44,653 nucleotides of DNA, from assembly GCA_002483265.1 (NCBI GenBank), contig DLHO01000023.1, positions 1 to 44,653 of the forward strand, written 5' to 3'. The notes beneath the pieces are model-generated. The model made no database searches and had not been told where the DNA came from. It saw nothing but the letters and a program-made list of their open reading frames with translations. Shown here piece by piece: positions 1-8,225 of this stretch. The position numbers and the translations under genes are program-made. Each line of letters opens with the position of its first letter. Positions within the stretch are counted from its first letter, which is position 1. The stretch is from Flavobacteriales bacterium UBA7666 (GTDB lineage: Bacteria; Bacteroidota; Bacteroidia; Flavobacteriales_D; Crocinitomicaceae).

Positions 1-75
1 TGGTGAAATTGGTAGACACGCTAGACTTAGGATCTAGTGCCGAGAGGTATGCGGGTTCGAGTCCCTCCATCCGCA
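1..75 (+). tRNA. tRNA-Leu (UAG anticodon), 5' end cut by window
   Basis: The window opens at tRNA position 8, so the seven 5' acceptor bases are missing. The D arm, the anticodon loop with TAG in the context CTTAGGA, a long class II variable arm typical of Leu, the TTCGAGT T loop and the 3' acceptor strand CATCCGC followed by discriminator A are all present. No CCA is encoded. The T stem (GCGGG with CCCTC) has a C-T mismatch at its second pair, which is unusual. A terminator hairpin follows within ten bases. Confidence 0.93.
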
Positions 76-80
76 CTTTT

Positions 81-118
81 AAAATGGTCTCGTTGTTCGT
101 CAATGAAGACCATTTTTT
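81..118 (+). terminator. Intrinsic terminator after tRNA-Leu
   Basis: AAAATGGTCT (81-90) pairs exactly with AGACCATTTT (107-116) around a 16-base loop and runs into a T tract. It would end the tRNA transcript 33 bases before the trigger factor start. Confidence 0.75.
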
Positions 119-151
119 GTTTATACAAGTTAAGAATTAAAAGAAAACGGA

Positions 152-1504
152 ATGAACGTAACACGTCAAGAAGTTAATGCAGAAACAGCATTATTAACGG
201 TGCAGGTTTCACCGGCAGATTACCAGGGTAAGGTAGCTGCTTCCTTAGATAAATATCGCAAACAAGCGAAAATCCCAGGATTCCGTCCGGGAAAAGTTCC
301 TATGGGCTTGATTCAAAAGCAATATGGAAAAGGTGTTTTAGCTGAAGAGATGAATAAATTGGTTTCTGATGCTTTATACGCTTACGTTCAAGAAAATAAA
401 TTGGAAATTCTTGGAAATCCGATTCCGAAAGAAGGATCAGAAGTACAAGGAGATTTCGATAATCCTGCAGATTTTGAATTCGTTTACGAGATCGGATATT
501 CTCCGGCAATCGATTTGAAATTGACAAATAAAAGCAAATACGATTACGTTCAGGTGAAAATCGATGATAAATTGATTGATCAGCAAATCGATGATCTACG
601 TCGTCGTTACGGAAAAATGACTTCTACTGATGAGGTGAGTGATACAGATATGATTTTAGCTCAATTCGTTGAGTTGAAAGAAGACGGATCAATCAAAGAA
701 GGTGGAATCATGCATTCTTCTACAACTTCAATGGAGTTTGTTGAAGATAAAAAAGTGAAAAAATCATTGGTTGGTAAGAAAATCGGAGACAAAGTAACGG
801 TTTCTGCTTCTTCAATTACGCGTGGTGAGAGCGACAAAGCAGCAATGCTTGGAATCAAACCGGAAGAATTGGCAAACCACTCAGATTCATACCAAATGAC
901 AATCAACGACATCAAACGAATGGAGTTGGCTGAATTGAACCAGGATTTGTTTGACAAATTATTCGGTGAAGGAGCAATTTCTTCTGAGAAAGAATTACGT
1001 GAGCGCATTGGGTCTGATTTGAAAAACATGTTTGCAAATGATTCAGATCGTTTATTGACACGTGAAGTTTACCGCGATTTAGTAGAAAACACTCCGGTTA
1101 ATCTTCCGGATACATTCCTGAAGCGTTGGATTCAATTGTCGAATGACAAACCAATCACAATCGAACAAATCGAATCTGATTACGATAGCTACGCGAAAGA
1201 TTTGAAATGGCAGTTGATCCAGGGGCATATCTTCAAAGCGAACGATATTAAATTGGATAACGCGGAAGTAATCGAATTCACAAAAGGATTGATAGCAAAT
1301 CAGTTTGCACAATACGGAATTCCTGCACCGGAAGATGCAGAATTGACGAAACAAGCTGTTGGAGCGTTACAGAACCGTGAAGAAGCAAATCGCATTCACG
1401 ATATGTTAGCTGAAACAAAATTGACACAATACTTCAAGGATACAGTGAAATTGAACTCGAAAGAAATTTCTTACGATGAGTTCGTTGAGATGGCATCGAA
1501 GTAA
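152..1504 (+). CDS. tig: Trigger factor, ribosome-associated chaperone
   Basis: Trigger factor binds the ribosome at the peptide exit tunnel and holds nascent chains in a folding-competent state in the cytoplasm. The 450 residues match the usual family length. The N-terminal ribosome-binding domain carries the signature GFRPGKVP near residues 43-50, followed by a central domain that corresponds to the FKBP-like region but is divergent, as in other Bacteroidetes, and a long helical C-terminal chaperone region. The start MNVTRQE is the typical Bacteroidetes N terminus. Upstream is A-rich (AAAAGAAAACGGA) with no clear Shine-Dalgarno. The gene stands alone between the tRNA-Leu terminator and a strong palindromic terminator. 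Confidence 0.96.
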   Translation: MNVTRQEVNAETALLTVQVSPADYQGKVAASLDKYRKQAKIPGFRPGKVPMGLIQKQYGKGVLAEEMNKLVSDALYAYVQENKLEILGNPIPKEGSEVQGDFDNPADFEFVYEIGYSPAIDLKLTNKSKYDYVQVKIDDKLIDQQIDDLRRRYGKMTSTDEVSDTDMILAQFVELKEDGSIKEGGIMHSSTTSMEFVEDKKVKKSLVGKKIGDKVTVSASSITRGESDKAAMLGIKPEELANHSDSYQMTINDIKRMELAELNQDLFDKLFGEGAISSEKELRERIGSDLKNMFANDSDRLLTREVYRDLVENTPVNLPDTFLKRWIQLSNDKPITIEQIESDYDSYAKDLKWQLIQGHIFKANDIKLDNAEVIEFTKGLIANQFAQYGIPAPEDAELTKQAVGALQNREEANRIHDMLAETKLTQYFKDTVKLNSKEISYDEFVEMASK

Positions 1505-1517
1505 TTAAAGATCATTG

Positions 1518-1557
1518 AAAAAAGTAGGGGCGGAAAATTTTCCGCCCCTACTTTTTT
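1518..1557 (+). terminator. Perfect palindromic terminator, GTAGG repeat family
   Basis: Two 20-base arms (1518-1537 and 1538-1557) are perfectly self-complementary with no mismatch. The outer part is A-run/T-run and the core arm reads GTAGGGGCGGAAAA. It lies 14 bases after the trigger factor stop and ends in TTTTTT, so it can terminate transcription in both directions. The core resembles the palindromes at 32458-32495 and 44639-44653, which suggests a dispersed repeat used as a terminator. Confidence 0.85.
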
Positions 1558-1561
1558 ATAC

Positions 1562-1569
1562 TAAATTTA
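1562..1569 (+). promoter_or_regulatory. Possible Bacteroidetes -7 box (TAAATTTA)
   Basis: TAAATTTA matches TAnnTTTG except for the last base and ends four bases before the ATG at 1574. If used, the transcript would begin at or next to the start codon. No TTG element at correct spacing is clear, partly because the terminator lies directly upstream. Confidence 0.4.
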
Positions 1570-1573
1570 TTCC

Positions 1574-3115
1574 ATGAATAACACATTATCTCCCGGACTG
1601 ATTACCGCAATTCTTGTAGGATACTTTGGATTACTGATCCTGATGGCTTATATAACATCCAGAAAGGCTGATACGGATTCGTTTTTTACGGGGAACAGAC
1701 AAAGTCCCTGGTATTTGGTTGCTTTTGGAATGATTGGAACTTCACTTTCAGGTGTTACCTTTATTTCTGTTCCGGGGAAAGTGTTTTCAGAAGGAATGGC
1801 CTATTTCCAAATCGTTCTGGGTTATATTATCGGATATATCGTCATAGCCCAGGTTTTAATGCCCTTGTACTACCGCTTGAATGTCACGTCCATTTACGAA
1901 TACTTAAATAAACGATTCGGAATCGTAAGCTATAAAACAGGAGCAGCTTTTTTCATTCTTTCGCGGACCCTGGGCTCTGCAACACGACTTTATTTGGCTA
2001 CAGAAGTACTTCAGATGTTCTTGTTTAAAGATTTGGGAGTTCCGTATTGGGTCACAACAGTTACCACCATCGTATTGATCTGGGTCTATACATTCAAAGG
2101 AGGTGTTCGAACAATCGTTTATACAGATGCCTTTCAAACCATTTTCCTTGTTTCATCCGTCATCATCTGTACCATTATTATTGCACAAACTCTGGGAGTT
2201 GATTTGTCCGGATTATACGATAAAATAACTTCATCAAGTACTAAGAACGGCTATTCCATGTCGCGCATTTTCTTCTTTGATGACCCGAATTCGCCATTAT
2301 ATTTCTACAAGCAATTCTTTGGAGGAATGTTCCTTGCAATCGCAATGACCGGTTTGGATCAGGATTTAATGCAGAAAAACCTGACGTGTAAATCCATTGG
2401 GGATGCAAAGAAAAATATGTATTCCTTTACCACCATTTTAGTGATTACAAACTTCCTGTTCTTGCTTTTAGGAGGTGCGTTGTATGTGTATATTCAATCT
2501 ACAGGCTTAGAAGTTCCTGCAAATACCGATCACACATTCCCAACACTGGCACTAAATAATTTTGGAAAAATTGCAGGTATTTTCTTCCTTCTGGGAATTA
2601 CAGCATCCTCTTACGCTTCTGCGGATAGCGCATTGACAGCATTGACAACCGGATTCTGTATCGACTTTTTGAATTTTAACCGAAGAGAAGAACAACAGAA
2701 GAAACTGTATAAGTTGATTGTTCATATTGGCTTCTCACTCTTATTTCTGTTGATTATTCTTGCAACAAACTGGTATGTAGATTCCACACCGGGAACAGAT
2801 TTGATCGGTTTGATTCTGAAGTTAGCTGGTTATACCTACGGCCCCTTACTTGGATTGTTTGCATTGGGAATCTTTACAAAACGCCTATTGAATGAAAAAT
2901 TGGTTCCAATTGTTTGTGTATTGATTCCTGCGATTTGTTATTTCATCAGTAAATATTCTCAGGCATGGACAGGTGGTGTTTTGCAACCCGATGGAAAATA
3001 TTTGGGAGGATACATTTTCGGGAATGAATTATTGATCCTGAACGGATTGTTGACTTTTGTTGGGCTTTGGCTGATTTCTAGAAAAGGAGAAGCTCTGACT
3101 GTTGCTTTAAAATAA
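1574..3115 (+). CDS. Sodium:solute symporter (SSS family)
   Basis: A 513-residue polytopic inner-membrane protein with about 13 hydrophobic helices, the size of the sodium/solute symporter family (SSF, PutP/SGLT-like). The first helix (residues about 9-28) leads into SRKADTDSFFTGNRQSPWYL, the typical loop, and then GMIGTSLSGVTFISVPG, the sodium-site helix 1 signature. GLDQDLMQKNL in the middle is also conserved in this family. It should couple inward sodium flow to uptake of a small organic solute; the substrate cannot be told from sequence. No close partner gene is present, so it is probably monocistronic or co-transcribed with the following HAD gene. Confidence 0.9.
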   Translation: MNNTLSPGLITAILVGYFGLLILMAYITSRKADTDSFFTGNRQSPWYLVAFGMIGTSLSGVTFISVPGKVFSEGMAYFQIVLGYIIGYIVIAQVLMPLYYRLNVTSIYEYLNKRFGIVSYKTGAAFFILSRTLGSATRLYLATEVLQMFLFKDLGVPYWVTTVTTIVLIWVYTFKGGVRTIVYTDAFQTIFLVSSVIICTIIIAQTLGVDLSGLYDKITSSSTKNGYSMSRIFFFDDPNSPLYFYKQFFGGMFLAIAMTGLDQDLMQKNLTCKSIGDAKKNMYSFTTILVITNFLFLLLGGALYVYIQSTGLEVPANTDHTFPTLALNNFGKIAGIFFLLGITASSYASADSALTALTTGFCIDFLNFNRREEQQKKLYKLIVHIGFSLLFLLIILATNWYVDSTPGTDLIGLILKLAGYTYGPLLGLFALGIFTKRLLNEKLVPIVCVLIPAICYFISKYSQAWTGGVLQPDGKYLGGYIFGNELLILNGLLTFVGLWLISRKGEALTVALK

Positions 3116-3127
3116 TAGTAAAAATGC

Positions 3128-3173
3128 CTTCGGCTCCGCTTAGCCATCTTTAGGTCACTGAGCGGAGTCGAAG
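3128..3173. repeat. REP-like inverted repeat (ACTGAGCGGAGTCGAAG family)
   Basis: CTTCGGCTCCGCT (3128-3140) and AGCGGAGTCGAAG (3161-3173) are inverted copies with one mismatch, spaced by 20 bases. The right half, CACTGAGCGGAGTCGAAGTG, is a sequence type seen repeatedly between Bacteroidetes genes. A related but interrupted copy lies at 21786-21844. Confidence 0.7.
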
Positions 3174-3188
3174 TGAACTCTTCGAATT

Positions 3189-3854
3189 ATGACTCAAAAA
3201 CCAAAAGCATTTTTATTCGACTTAAACGGAACCATGATCAACGACATGGGATTCCATTTGGAAGTCTGGGACAAGATCTTGAACGAAGACTTAAAAGCCG
3301 GTTTAACCTTGGATCAGGTGAAGCAGCAAATGTACGGTAAGAACCACGAATTGCTCGATCGCGTTTTTGGAAAAGGAACATTGAGTGAGGAAATCATCGA
3401 ATTGTATTCTCAACGAAAAGAAGAGCTATATCAGGAATTGTATCGTCCACATTTGGCATTGATTCCGGACTTAGGAGCATTTTTTGATCAGGCAGATCAA
3501 TCAGGAATAGCTATGGCGATTGGTTCGGCAGCAAATCGTTTCAATATTGATTTTGTATTGGATAGCCTGAATATCCGTTCTTATTTCAAAGCAATTGTTG
3601 GTGCTGAAGATGTAATGAAAAGCAAACCCAATCCGGAAGTGTTTTTGAAGGGAGCAGAACTGCTGGGTGTAGAACCTGAATCATGCATTGTATTTGAAGA
3701 TGTGCCCAAAGGAGCAGAAGCAGCATTGAATGCCGGAATGAAAGTGGTCATCATTACAACAACCCATACGGCAGAAGAATTTGATCACTATCCGAATGTG
3801 CTGTTCTGCATTTCGGACTACAACGACCCACGTCTCACTGAATTGTTTTGCTGA
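3189..3854 (+). CDS. HAD-superfamily hydrolase, beta-phosphoglucomutase-like
   Basis: A 221-residue cytoplasmic HAD subfamily IA protein with a helical cap after motif I. Motif I is DLNGT (residues 11-15): the nucleophile D11 is kept, but the second aspartate of the usual DxDGT, the general acid/base, is Asn13. Motif II lies in AIGSAANR, the motif III Lys in KSKPNPEVF, and motif IV in IVFEDVPKGAEAA. The layout fits the beta-phosphoglucomutase/sugar phosphatase group (PF13419 type). The substrate is unknown. The D to N change could lower phosphatase turnover or mark a subfamily with other chemistry. A REP-like element separates it from the symporter gene. Confidence 0.85.
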   Translation: MTQKPKAFLFDLNGTMINDMGFHLEVWDKILNEDLKAGLTLDQVKQQMYGKNHELLDRVFGKGTLSEEIIELYSQRKEELYQELYRPHLALIPDLGAFFDQADQSGIAMAIGSAANRFNIDFVLDSLNIRSYFKAIVGAEDVMKSKPNPEVFLKGAELLGVEPESCIVFEDVPKGAEAALNAGMKVVIITTTHTAEEFDHYPNVLFCISDYNDPRLTELFC

Positions 3855-3946
3855 ATGGAAAATTAAGAATTGAAAATTGATAAGAGCGAAATCCTTTTTA
3901 ACCTCTCAATTCTATTTTTACCTTTTCAATTTTACATTTTCCATTC
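3853..3946. repeat. AT-rich inverted repeat (AATTGA / TCAATT type)
   Basis: GAATGGAAAAT (3853-3863) is an exact inverted copy of ATTTTCCATTC (3936-3946). Inside it are further opposed tracts, AATTGAAAATTGA on the left and TTTTCAATTTTA on the right. The element starts at the HAD stop codon and could form a long imperfect hairpin. Similar AATTGA/TCAATT tracts border menD. Confidence 0.6.
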
Positions 3947-3953
3947 TCAATTT

Positions 3954-3981
3954 TTGTATCTTCACTTAACAAATAAGTTTG
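3954..3981 (+). promoter_or_regulatory. Bacteroidetes-type promoter for the GlmU-like gene
   Basis: TTG (3954-3956) within TTTTTG is followed, after 17 bases, by TAAGTTTG (3974-3981), a perfect TAnnTTTG. The ATG lies two bases after the box, so the predicted mRNA is leaderless or nearly so. This also argues for the start at 3984 rather than an upstream one inside the repeat. Confidence 0.7.
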
Positions 3982-3983
3982 CC

Positions 3984-5129
3984 ATGAACATCATTCTCCA
4001 CGATAACGAATTACACCTGCGCTTTGCACCTTTAACACTTACAAGACCAGTTGGTGATTTAAGAGTGGGAATTCTGACGAATAAAGAACGATGGGAAAAG
4101 TGGATTCCGGAAGCAACCATCTCATTCCAAACCGAAAAATACATTTCGAAGAAATTTCCTAGAGTGGAGGGCAATGCGGATGTAGAGGTCAATGCGGCAA
4201 TTATCCCTAATGAAGCCATTGCGGCAGCTATTGTGCATCTGGAAGATAATCAGATACTGATTTCAGAGAACACCTGGATCGCCAGAAGAGGAGAAGGAAA
4301 AGAGAAAATTAAATGGACAGAACAACATCCGTTGGAATTGACACAGCGCTGGGATCTTTTTCAAAAGAATGATGAGATTTTAGTAGCAGATTATTTTTTG
4401 CTCACAGGCGGTCGCGAATCGCAATACATTTCTAATTCCAATACCATTATTGGAGATCCGTCACTCATCTTCCTGGAAGCGGGGGCATCCGTTGAAGGTT
4501 CTTTTTTAAATACAACCTCCGGGCCTATTTACATTGCCAACGACGCCGAAATTATGGAAGGATCAATGATTCGCGGACCATTCTCATTAGGAGAGCATGC
4601 AGTTGTGAAAATGGGTTCTAAGATTTACGGAGCAACTACCATCGGGCCGTTTTGCAAAGTGGGAGGAGAAATTTCGAATTGCGTATTTCAAGCCTATTCC
4701 AATAAAGGACACGACGGTTTCTTAGGAAATTCACTGGTTGGCGAATGGTGTAATTTTGGAGCAGATAGCAATACCTCCAATTTGAAAAATAATTACTCCA
4801 TGATTCGTACATGGTCTTATGAAGAAGGAGCGGAAGTTCCTACGGGATTGCAATTCATGGGAGTTTGCATGGGTGATCATAGCAAATGCGCCATCAATAC
4901 CATGTTTAATACGGCAACAGTAGTCGGAGTTTCATGCAATATTTTCGGTGCAAATTTCCCCAAAAAATTCATTCCCTCATTCTCATGGGGAGCAGTTGAC
5001 GGTGGTACCGAATTGTTCGATTTGACCAAAGCCAAAGAAGCTGCCAACGCCATGATGAAAAGACGTGGCTTGGAACTTTCAGAAGGCGACCATTACATGT
5101 TGGATTACCTTGCTAAACATGGCGGGTAA
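3984..5129 (+). CDS. GlmU-like putative sugar-nucleotidyltransferase/acetyltransferase
   Basis: A 381-residue protein of the alternative Bacteroidetes GlmU type: an N-terminal nucleotidyltransferase-like domain starting MNIILHDNELHLRFAPLTLT and a C-terminal left-handed beta-helix of hexapeptide repeats (about residues 165-340, for example IYGATTIGPFCKVGG). By family it is predicted to act in UDP-GlcNAc synthesis for cell wall and lipid A, as uridylyltransferase and/or acetyltransferase. The classical GxGTRM nucleotide loop of E. coli GlmU is not visible, which is normal for this alternative group. The frame stays open upstream to 3870, but that part is encoded by the AT-rich repeat and lies upstream of the promoter, so the start at 3984 is preferred. 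Confidence 0.85.
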   Translation: MNIILHDNELHLRFAPLTLTRPVGDLRVGILTNKERWEKWIPEATISFQTEKYISKKFPRVEGNADVEVNAAIIPNEAIAAAIVHLEDNQILISENTWIARRGEGKEKIKWTEQHPLELTQRWDLFQKNDEILVADYFLLTGGRESQYISNSNTIIGDPSLIFLEAGASVEGSFLNTTSGPIYIANDAEIMEGSMIRGPFSLGEHAVVKMGSKIYGATTIGPFCKVGGEISNCVFQAYSNKGHDGFLGNSLVGEWCNFGADSNTSNLKNNYSMIRTWSYEEGAEVPTGLQFMGVCMGDHSKCAINTMFNTATVVGVSCNIFGANFPKKFIPSFSWGAVDGGTELFDLTKAKEAANAMMKRRGLELSEGDHYMLDYLAKHGG

Positions 5130-5164
5130 CACTGTTTAATCAATCAGATACCCACTTTAATCTA

Positions 5165-5197
5165 TAATTCGTAATTCGGCACTCGTAATTCGTAATT
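5165..5197. repeat. AATTCG-type short repeat tract
   Basis: TAATTCGTAATTCGG followed by CTCGTAATTCGTAATTATC gives four AATTCG-like units in the 144-bp gap before the T9SS gene. Related tracts occur at 9285-9315 and 10599-10655. No function is evident. Confidence 0.6.
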
Positions 5198-5273
5198 ATC
5201 TCCAACCCTTCCCATGCCTTAAGCGTTGTTAGCTTTTAAGTTAAATAATGTTTAATCCCTAATTAATTTCACC

Positions 5274-8126
5274 ATGAAGATAATTTCTACCTGTCTCGTT
5301 CTAATGTTGAGTGGATTTGCTTTTTCCCAATTCAATAGAACCTTTATGCATTCCTCTGCTTCTAGTGGAACAACTAATTTTACGAACTTCAGTTACTATG
5401 ATTCTCAGAACAAAGTGAATCTGGTCAGTTTATCCGGAGTCGGATCCGGGCAAGTACAGATTGCAAGGCAGCGCATTTCTGTTCTTGGTGATGTCGAAAC
5501 CTTTGATAAGCAATCTTACACGGTCGCTTTGCCTGGATCTAATCAGAATAGCTTGCTCCTTACTGCAATAGAGCAGGGAAATGAGTTATACTATGTTTTG
5601 GGAGTTGGGCCAACTTCTTCCATTAAATTGCTTTGGCTGAAAGTAAATAAAAATACAGGCGCTTTGATCAGTACAATCACTAGCACTAATGATTACAAAC
5701 TAGCTTATTTCGAACCGAAATTAGTTGGAAATGAATTAGTAGCTTATATGGTGAAAAATTCCGGTGGTTTAGCGCGTGTAGCAGTAAATATCGGAACATT
5801 TGCTGCTCCGACAGAAGAAATTGCAAGTGCTTCGATTACAAGTACGGCATCTTTTTCAAATACGTCAATGTCCGGCTTTAAAAACGGTAATCTATTTGTT
5901 GTGAATGGATTAGAAAAAGTTGTTATTGGTGCAGGGATTACTTCTTCGGTCATTATTACGCGCACAGCTCCGAATACTTATTCATCTATAAATACCGGAA
6001 TTACTACGCAGCGTTCTGTGAGTTCTTTTTTAATTGATGCAACAACTATCGGAATTACGAACGGGATCAATGTAGAGCATTACAATGCTGCAGGGATAAT
6101 GGTGAGCAGCGGTTATCTTAGCTGGCCGGCAAATTCAATCGCAAGTCAGGTGGAATATGTCAATAATCGTTACCATGTTTACTATAAATATACCAATAAC
6201 AATAAGGGAATTTTCTTTTTGACTGATCAGAATTTTCAGATTCTTGATTCGGTAAAGACAAATAAAATTATCTACCATATTCATAAAAATAGCAGTGGTC
6301 TTTTAGTTGATGGATCAGATGTTGACAAAGGGTTGTCTCTTGATTTGGATGGAAATGCTGAAGCAGGAAGATTGGCTTATTGCGAATTTTACAAAACAGT
6401 TCCTGTTTTAAATCACGATGAATATGCAACGCCGATTCAAGCCGGACAGCATGCTACTGCATCAATAGGTTTGGGAACAAAAGTGATTACCAGTCCTTAT
6501 GAACTGCCGGGAGTATCGTACGATGGAATTTCAGGGTGTTATAACATAAGCGAATACTTCGTTGGGTTTATTGGTGGAAGCGACACAGTTTCCAATGATG
6601 AATCTAATTTCAATGAACAGTTTAGTGAGCTTCCTGGCCCGAATACTACCAGCAGTATGTATGATGAAATACTTGAATCAAAATACAACCGCCCATATCA
6701 TGTGAGCCTGCAAATGATTGAAGATCATATTGATTCCGTACAATCCGGTTCTTCAAACTATATTCCTGCTTGGGAAATCAGAAATTGGCCGGCACACGGA
6801 AATACTGCTTTGGGACAAGTTGCAAATCTGGCGCCCTTTGTGGATGCAAATTCAAATGGAACTTACGAACCGCTGCAGGGAGATTATCCGTCTATTTATG
6901 GAAACGATTGTGTATTCAGTATTACACATTACCGCAACAATGGAAATACAAACAAAGCATTCGAGATTCACAGTTATGTATACACACAAGTGTGCGATAC
7001 CACAGAGGCATTTGATGATGTATTGATGCGCAAAGTTCAGGTATATTCGCGCGGTGCAGTGATTGATTCCTTGTTCTTTGGAGGTCTTTTTGATGGTGAT
7101 TTAGGGAATTACAATGACGATTATTTCGGGACAAATGTGGAGCTTGGAATGACCTACAATTACAATGCGGATCAAATGGATGAGGACAACGCAGGACGTG
7201 TAGGTTTTCATGATCACCTAGCTGCACAGGGTTTGATGGTTTTAAAAGGATTCAAACAGGCAAATGATGGCTTGGATAATGGAATTGGAATTCTTCCGGG
7301 ACAATCTGTAAATGGTTATGGTTTCAATGACGGAGTTACAGACAATGAATACGGCGGATTATATGCTTCGAGTATCTTTACCGGAACAAATGCACCGGTC
7401 GGGCAATCAGATCCAACATCTGCAACGGGACTGTATAACTACTTACAAGGATTGTGGCAGTTTGGCGATCAAATGTACTATGGAGGATCCGCATTTCCCG
7501 GAGGGCCATGTGTTGGATCAATCGAAACAAATTATATGTATCCGGGAAGTTCAGACCCGTTACATTGGGGAACAGAAGGTGTTAATCCAGGATTTGACTG
7601 GTCAGAATTTGAGCCTTGTGGAACCGGATCAACTTCAAATCCGGCAGGTGATCGCCGAGGCATTTATTCTTTTGGAAAAACAGCTTTAACGAATGGGGGT
7701 TCCTTTGAATTGGATTACGCTTACTTAATTAAACGCCAATCTGCGCCGGCAACAACTATTTTTGAACCTGTAGATGACTTGTTTGTAAAAGCGAGTACAG
7801 TTAGAAACGCATTCTTGGGCAATGATGGACCTTGTGGAATCAATTTTGACCCGATTTCAGAAAGTCTTGGAATAGAGGAAAGTGCAATCGAAGAAGATCT
7901 GTTTACAGTATACCCGAACCCAACTACAGGATCTGTTCGAATCAACGGAATCTCGGAAAATGGAGGAACAATTCATGTATTTGATATCAATGGAAAATTG
8001 CTTCAAACAGTATCAAATTATCAAGCGATGCAAGTTCTTGATTTAAGCGAATTGAAAGGAAACTTGTTTATTATTAAAATTAGCAGCGACTCTAAAACTT
8101 CTCAAAAAAGAGTCGTGAAGTATTAA
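5274..8126 (+). CDS. Large secreted protein with T9SS type A sorting domain
   Basis: A 950-residue exported protein. The N-terminal signal peptide MKIISTCLVLMLSGFAFSQ is followed by beta-rich sequence with no catalytic family that I recognise. A DANSNGTYEPLQGDYP segment near residue 524 resembles the Ca-binding-like loop (DxNxNG) seen in many large Flavobacteriales surface proteins. The last 75 residues (VYPNPTTGSVRING ... LFIIKISSDSKTSQKRVVKY) form a classic type A C-terminal domain, which directs passage through the type IX system to the cell surface. Likely a surface or released protein; the function is unknown. A bidirectional terminator follows. Confidence 0.85.
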   Translation: MKIISTCLVLMLSGFAFSQFNRTFMHSSASSGTTNFTNFSYYDSQNKVNLVSLSGVGSGQVQIARQRISVLGDVETFDKQSYTVALPGSNQNSLLLTAIEQGNELYYVLGVGPTSSIKLLWLKVNKNTGALISTITSTNDYKLAYFEPKLVGNELVAYMVKNSGGLARVAVNIGTFAAPTEEIASASITSTASFSNTSMSGFKNGNLFVVNGLEKVVIGAGITSSVIITRTAPNTYSSINTGITTQRSVSSFLIDATTIGITNGINVEHYNAAGIMVSSGYLSWPANSIASQVEYVNNRYHVYYKYTNNNKGIFFLTDQNFQILDSVKTNKIIYHIHKNSSGLLVDGSDVDKGLSLDLDGNAEAGRLAYCEFYKTVPVLNHDEYATPIQAGQHATASIGLGTKVITSPYELPGVSYDGISGCYNISEYFVGFIGGSDTVSNDESNFNEQFSELPGPNTTSSMYDEILESKYNRPYHVSLQMIEDHIDSVQSGSSNYIPAWEIRNWPAHGNTALGQVANLAPFVDANSNGTYEPLQGDYPSIYGNDCVFSITHYRNNGNTNKAFEIHSYVYTQVCDTTEAFDDVLMRKVQVYSRGAVIDSLFFGGLFDGDLGNYNDDYFGTNVELGMTYNYNADQMDEDNAGRVGFHDHLAAQGLMVLKGFKQANDGLDNGIGILPGQSVNGYGFNDGVTDNEYGGLYASSIFTGTNAPVGQSDPTSATGLYNYLQGLWQFGDQMYYGGSAFPGGPCVGSIETNYMYPGSSDPLHWGTEGVNPGFDWSEFEPCGTGSTSNPAGDRRGIYSFGKTALTNGGSFELDYAYLIKRQSAPATTIFEPVDDLFVKASTVRNAFLGNDGPCGINFDPISESLGIEESAIEEDLFTVYPNPTTGSVRINGISENGGTIHVFDINGKLLQTVSNYQAMQVLDLSELKGNLFIIKISSDSKTSQKRVVKY

Positions 8127-8191
8127 TGTTGTTAGTTCGAGTAATTCTGCCATTTAACAGAATGTATCGAGAACGACAGAGCATTTCATTC

Positions 8192-8225
8192 AAAACCATT
8201 CGTCATTCGGCGGATGGTTTTTTTT
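8192..8225. terminator. Bidirectional terminator between convergent genes
   Basis: AAAACCATTCG (8192-8202) pairs with CGGATGGTTTT (8211-8221) with one G-U pair and an 8-base loop, flanked by A and T runs. It serves the T9SS gene on plus and overlaps the last codons of the lipoprotein gene on minus. Confidence 0.75.

Noticed and set aside
3870..3983. N-terminal extension of the GlmU-like protein
   Set aside because: It is encoded by an intergenic repeat, lies upstream of and inside the promoter, and the family begins at MNIILHDN.
7312..7689. 125-codon frame inside the T9SS gene on the same strand
   Set aside because: Other reading frame of a well-supported gene; the translation has no family pattern or promoter.
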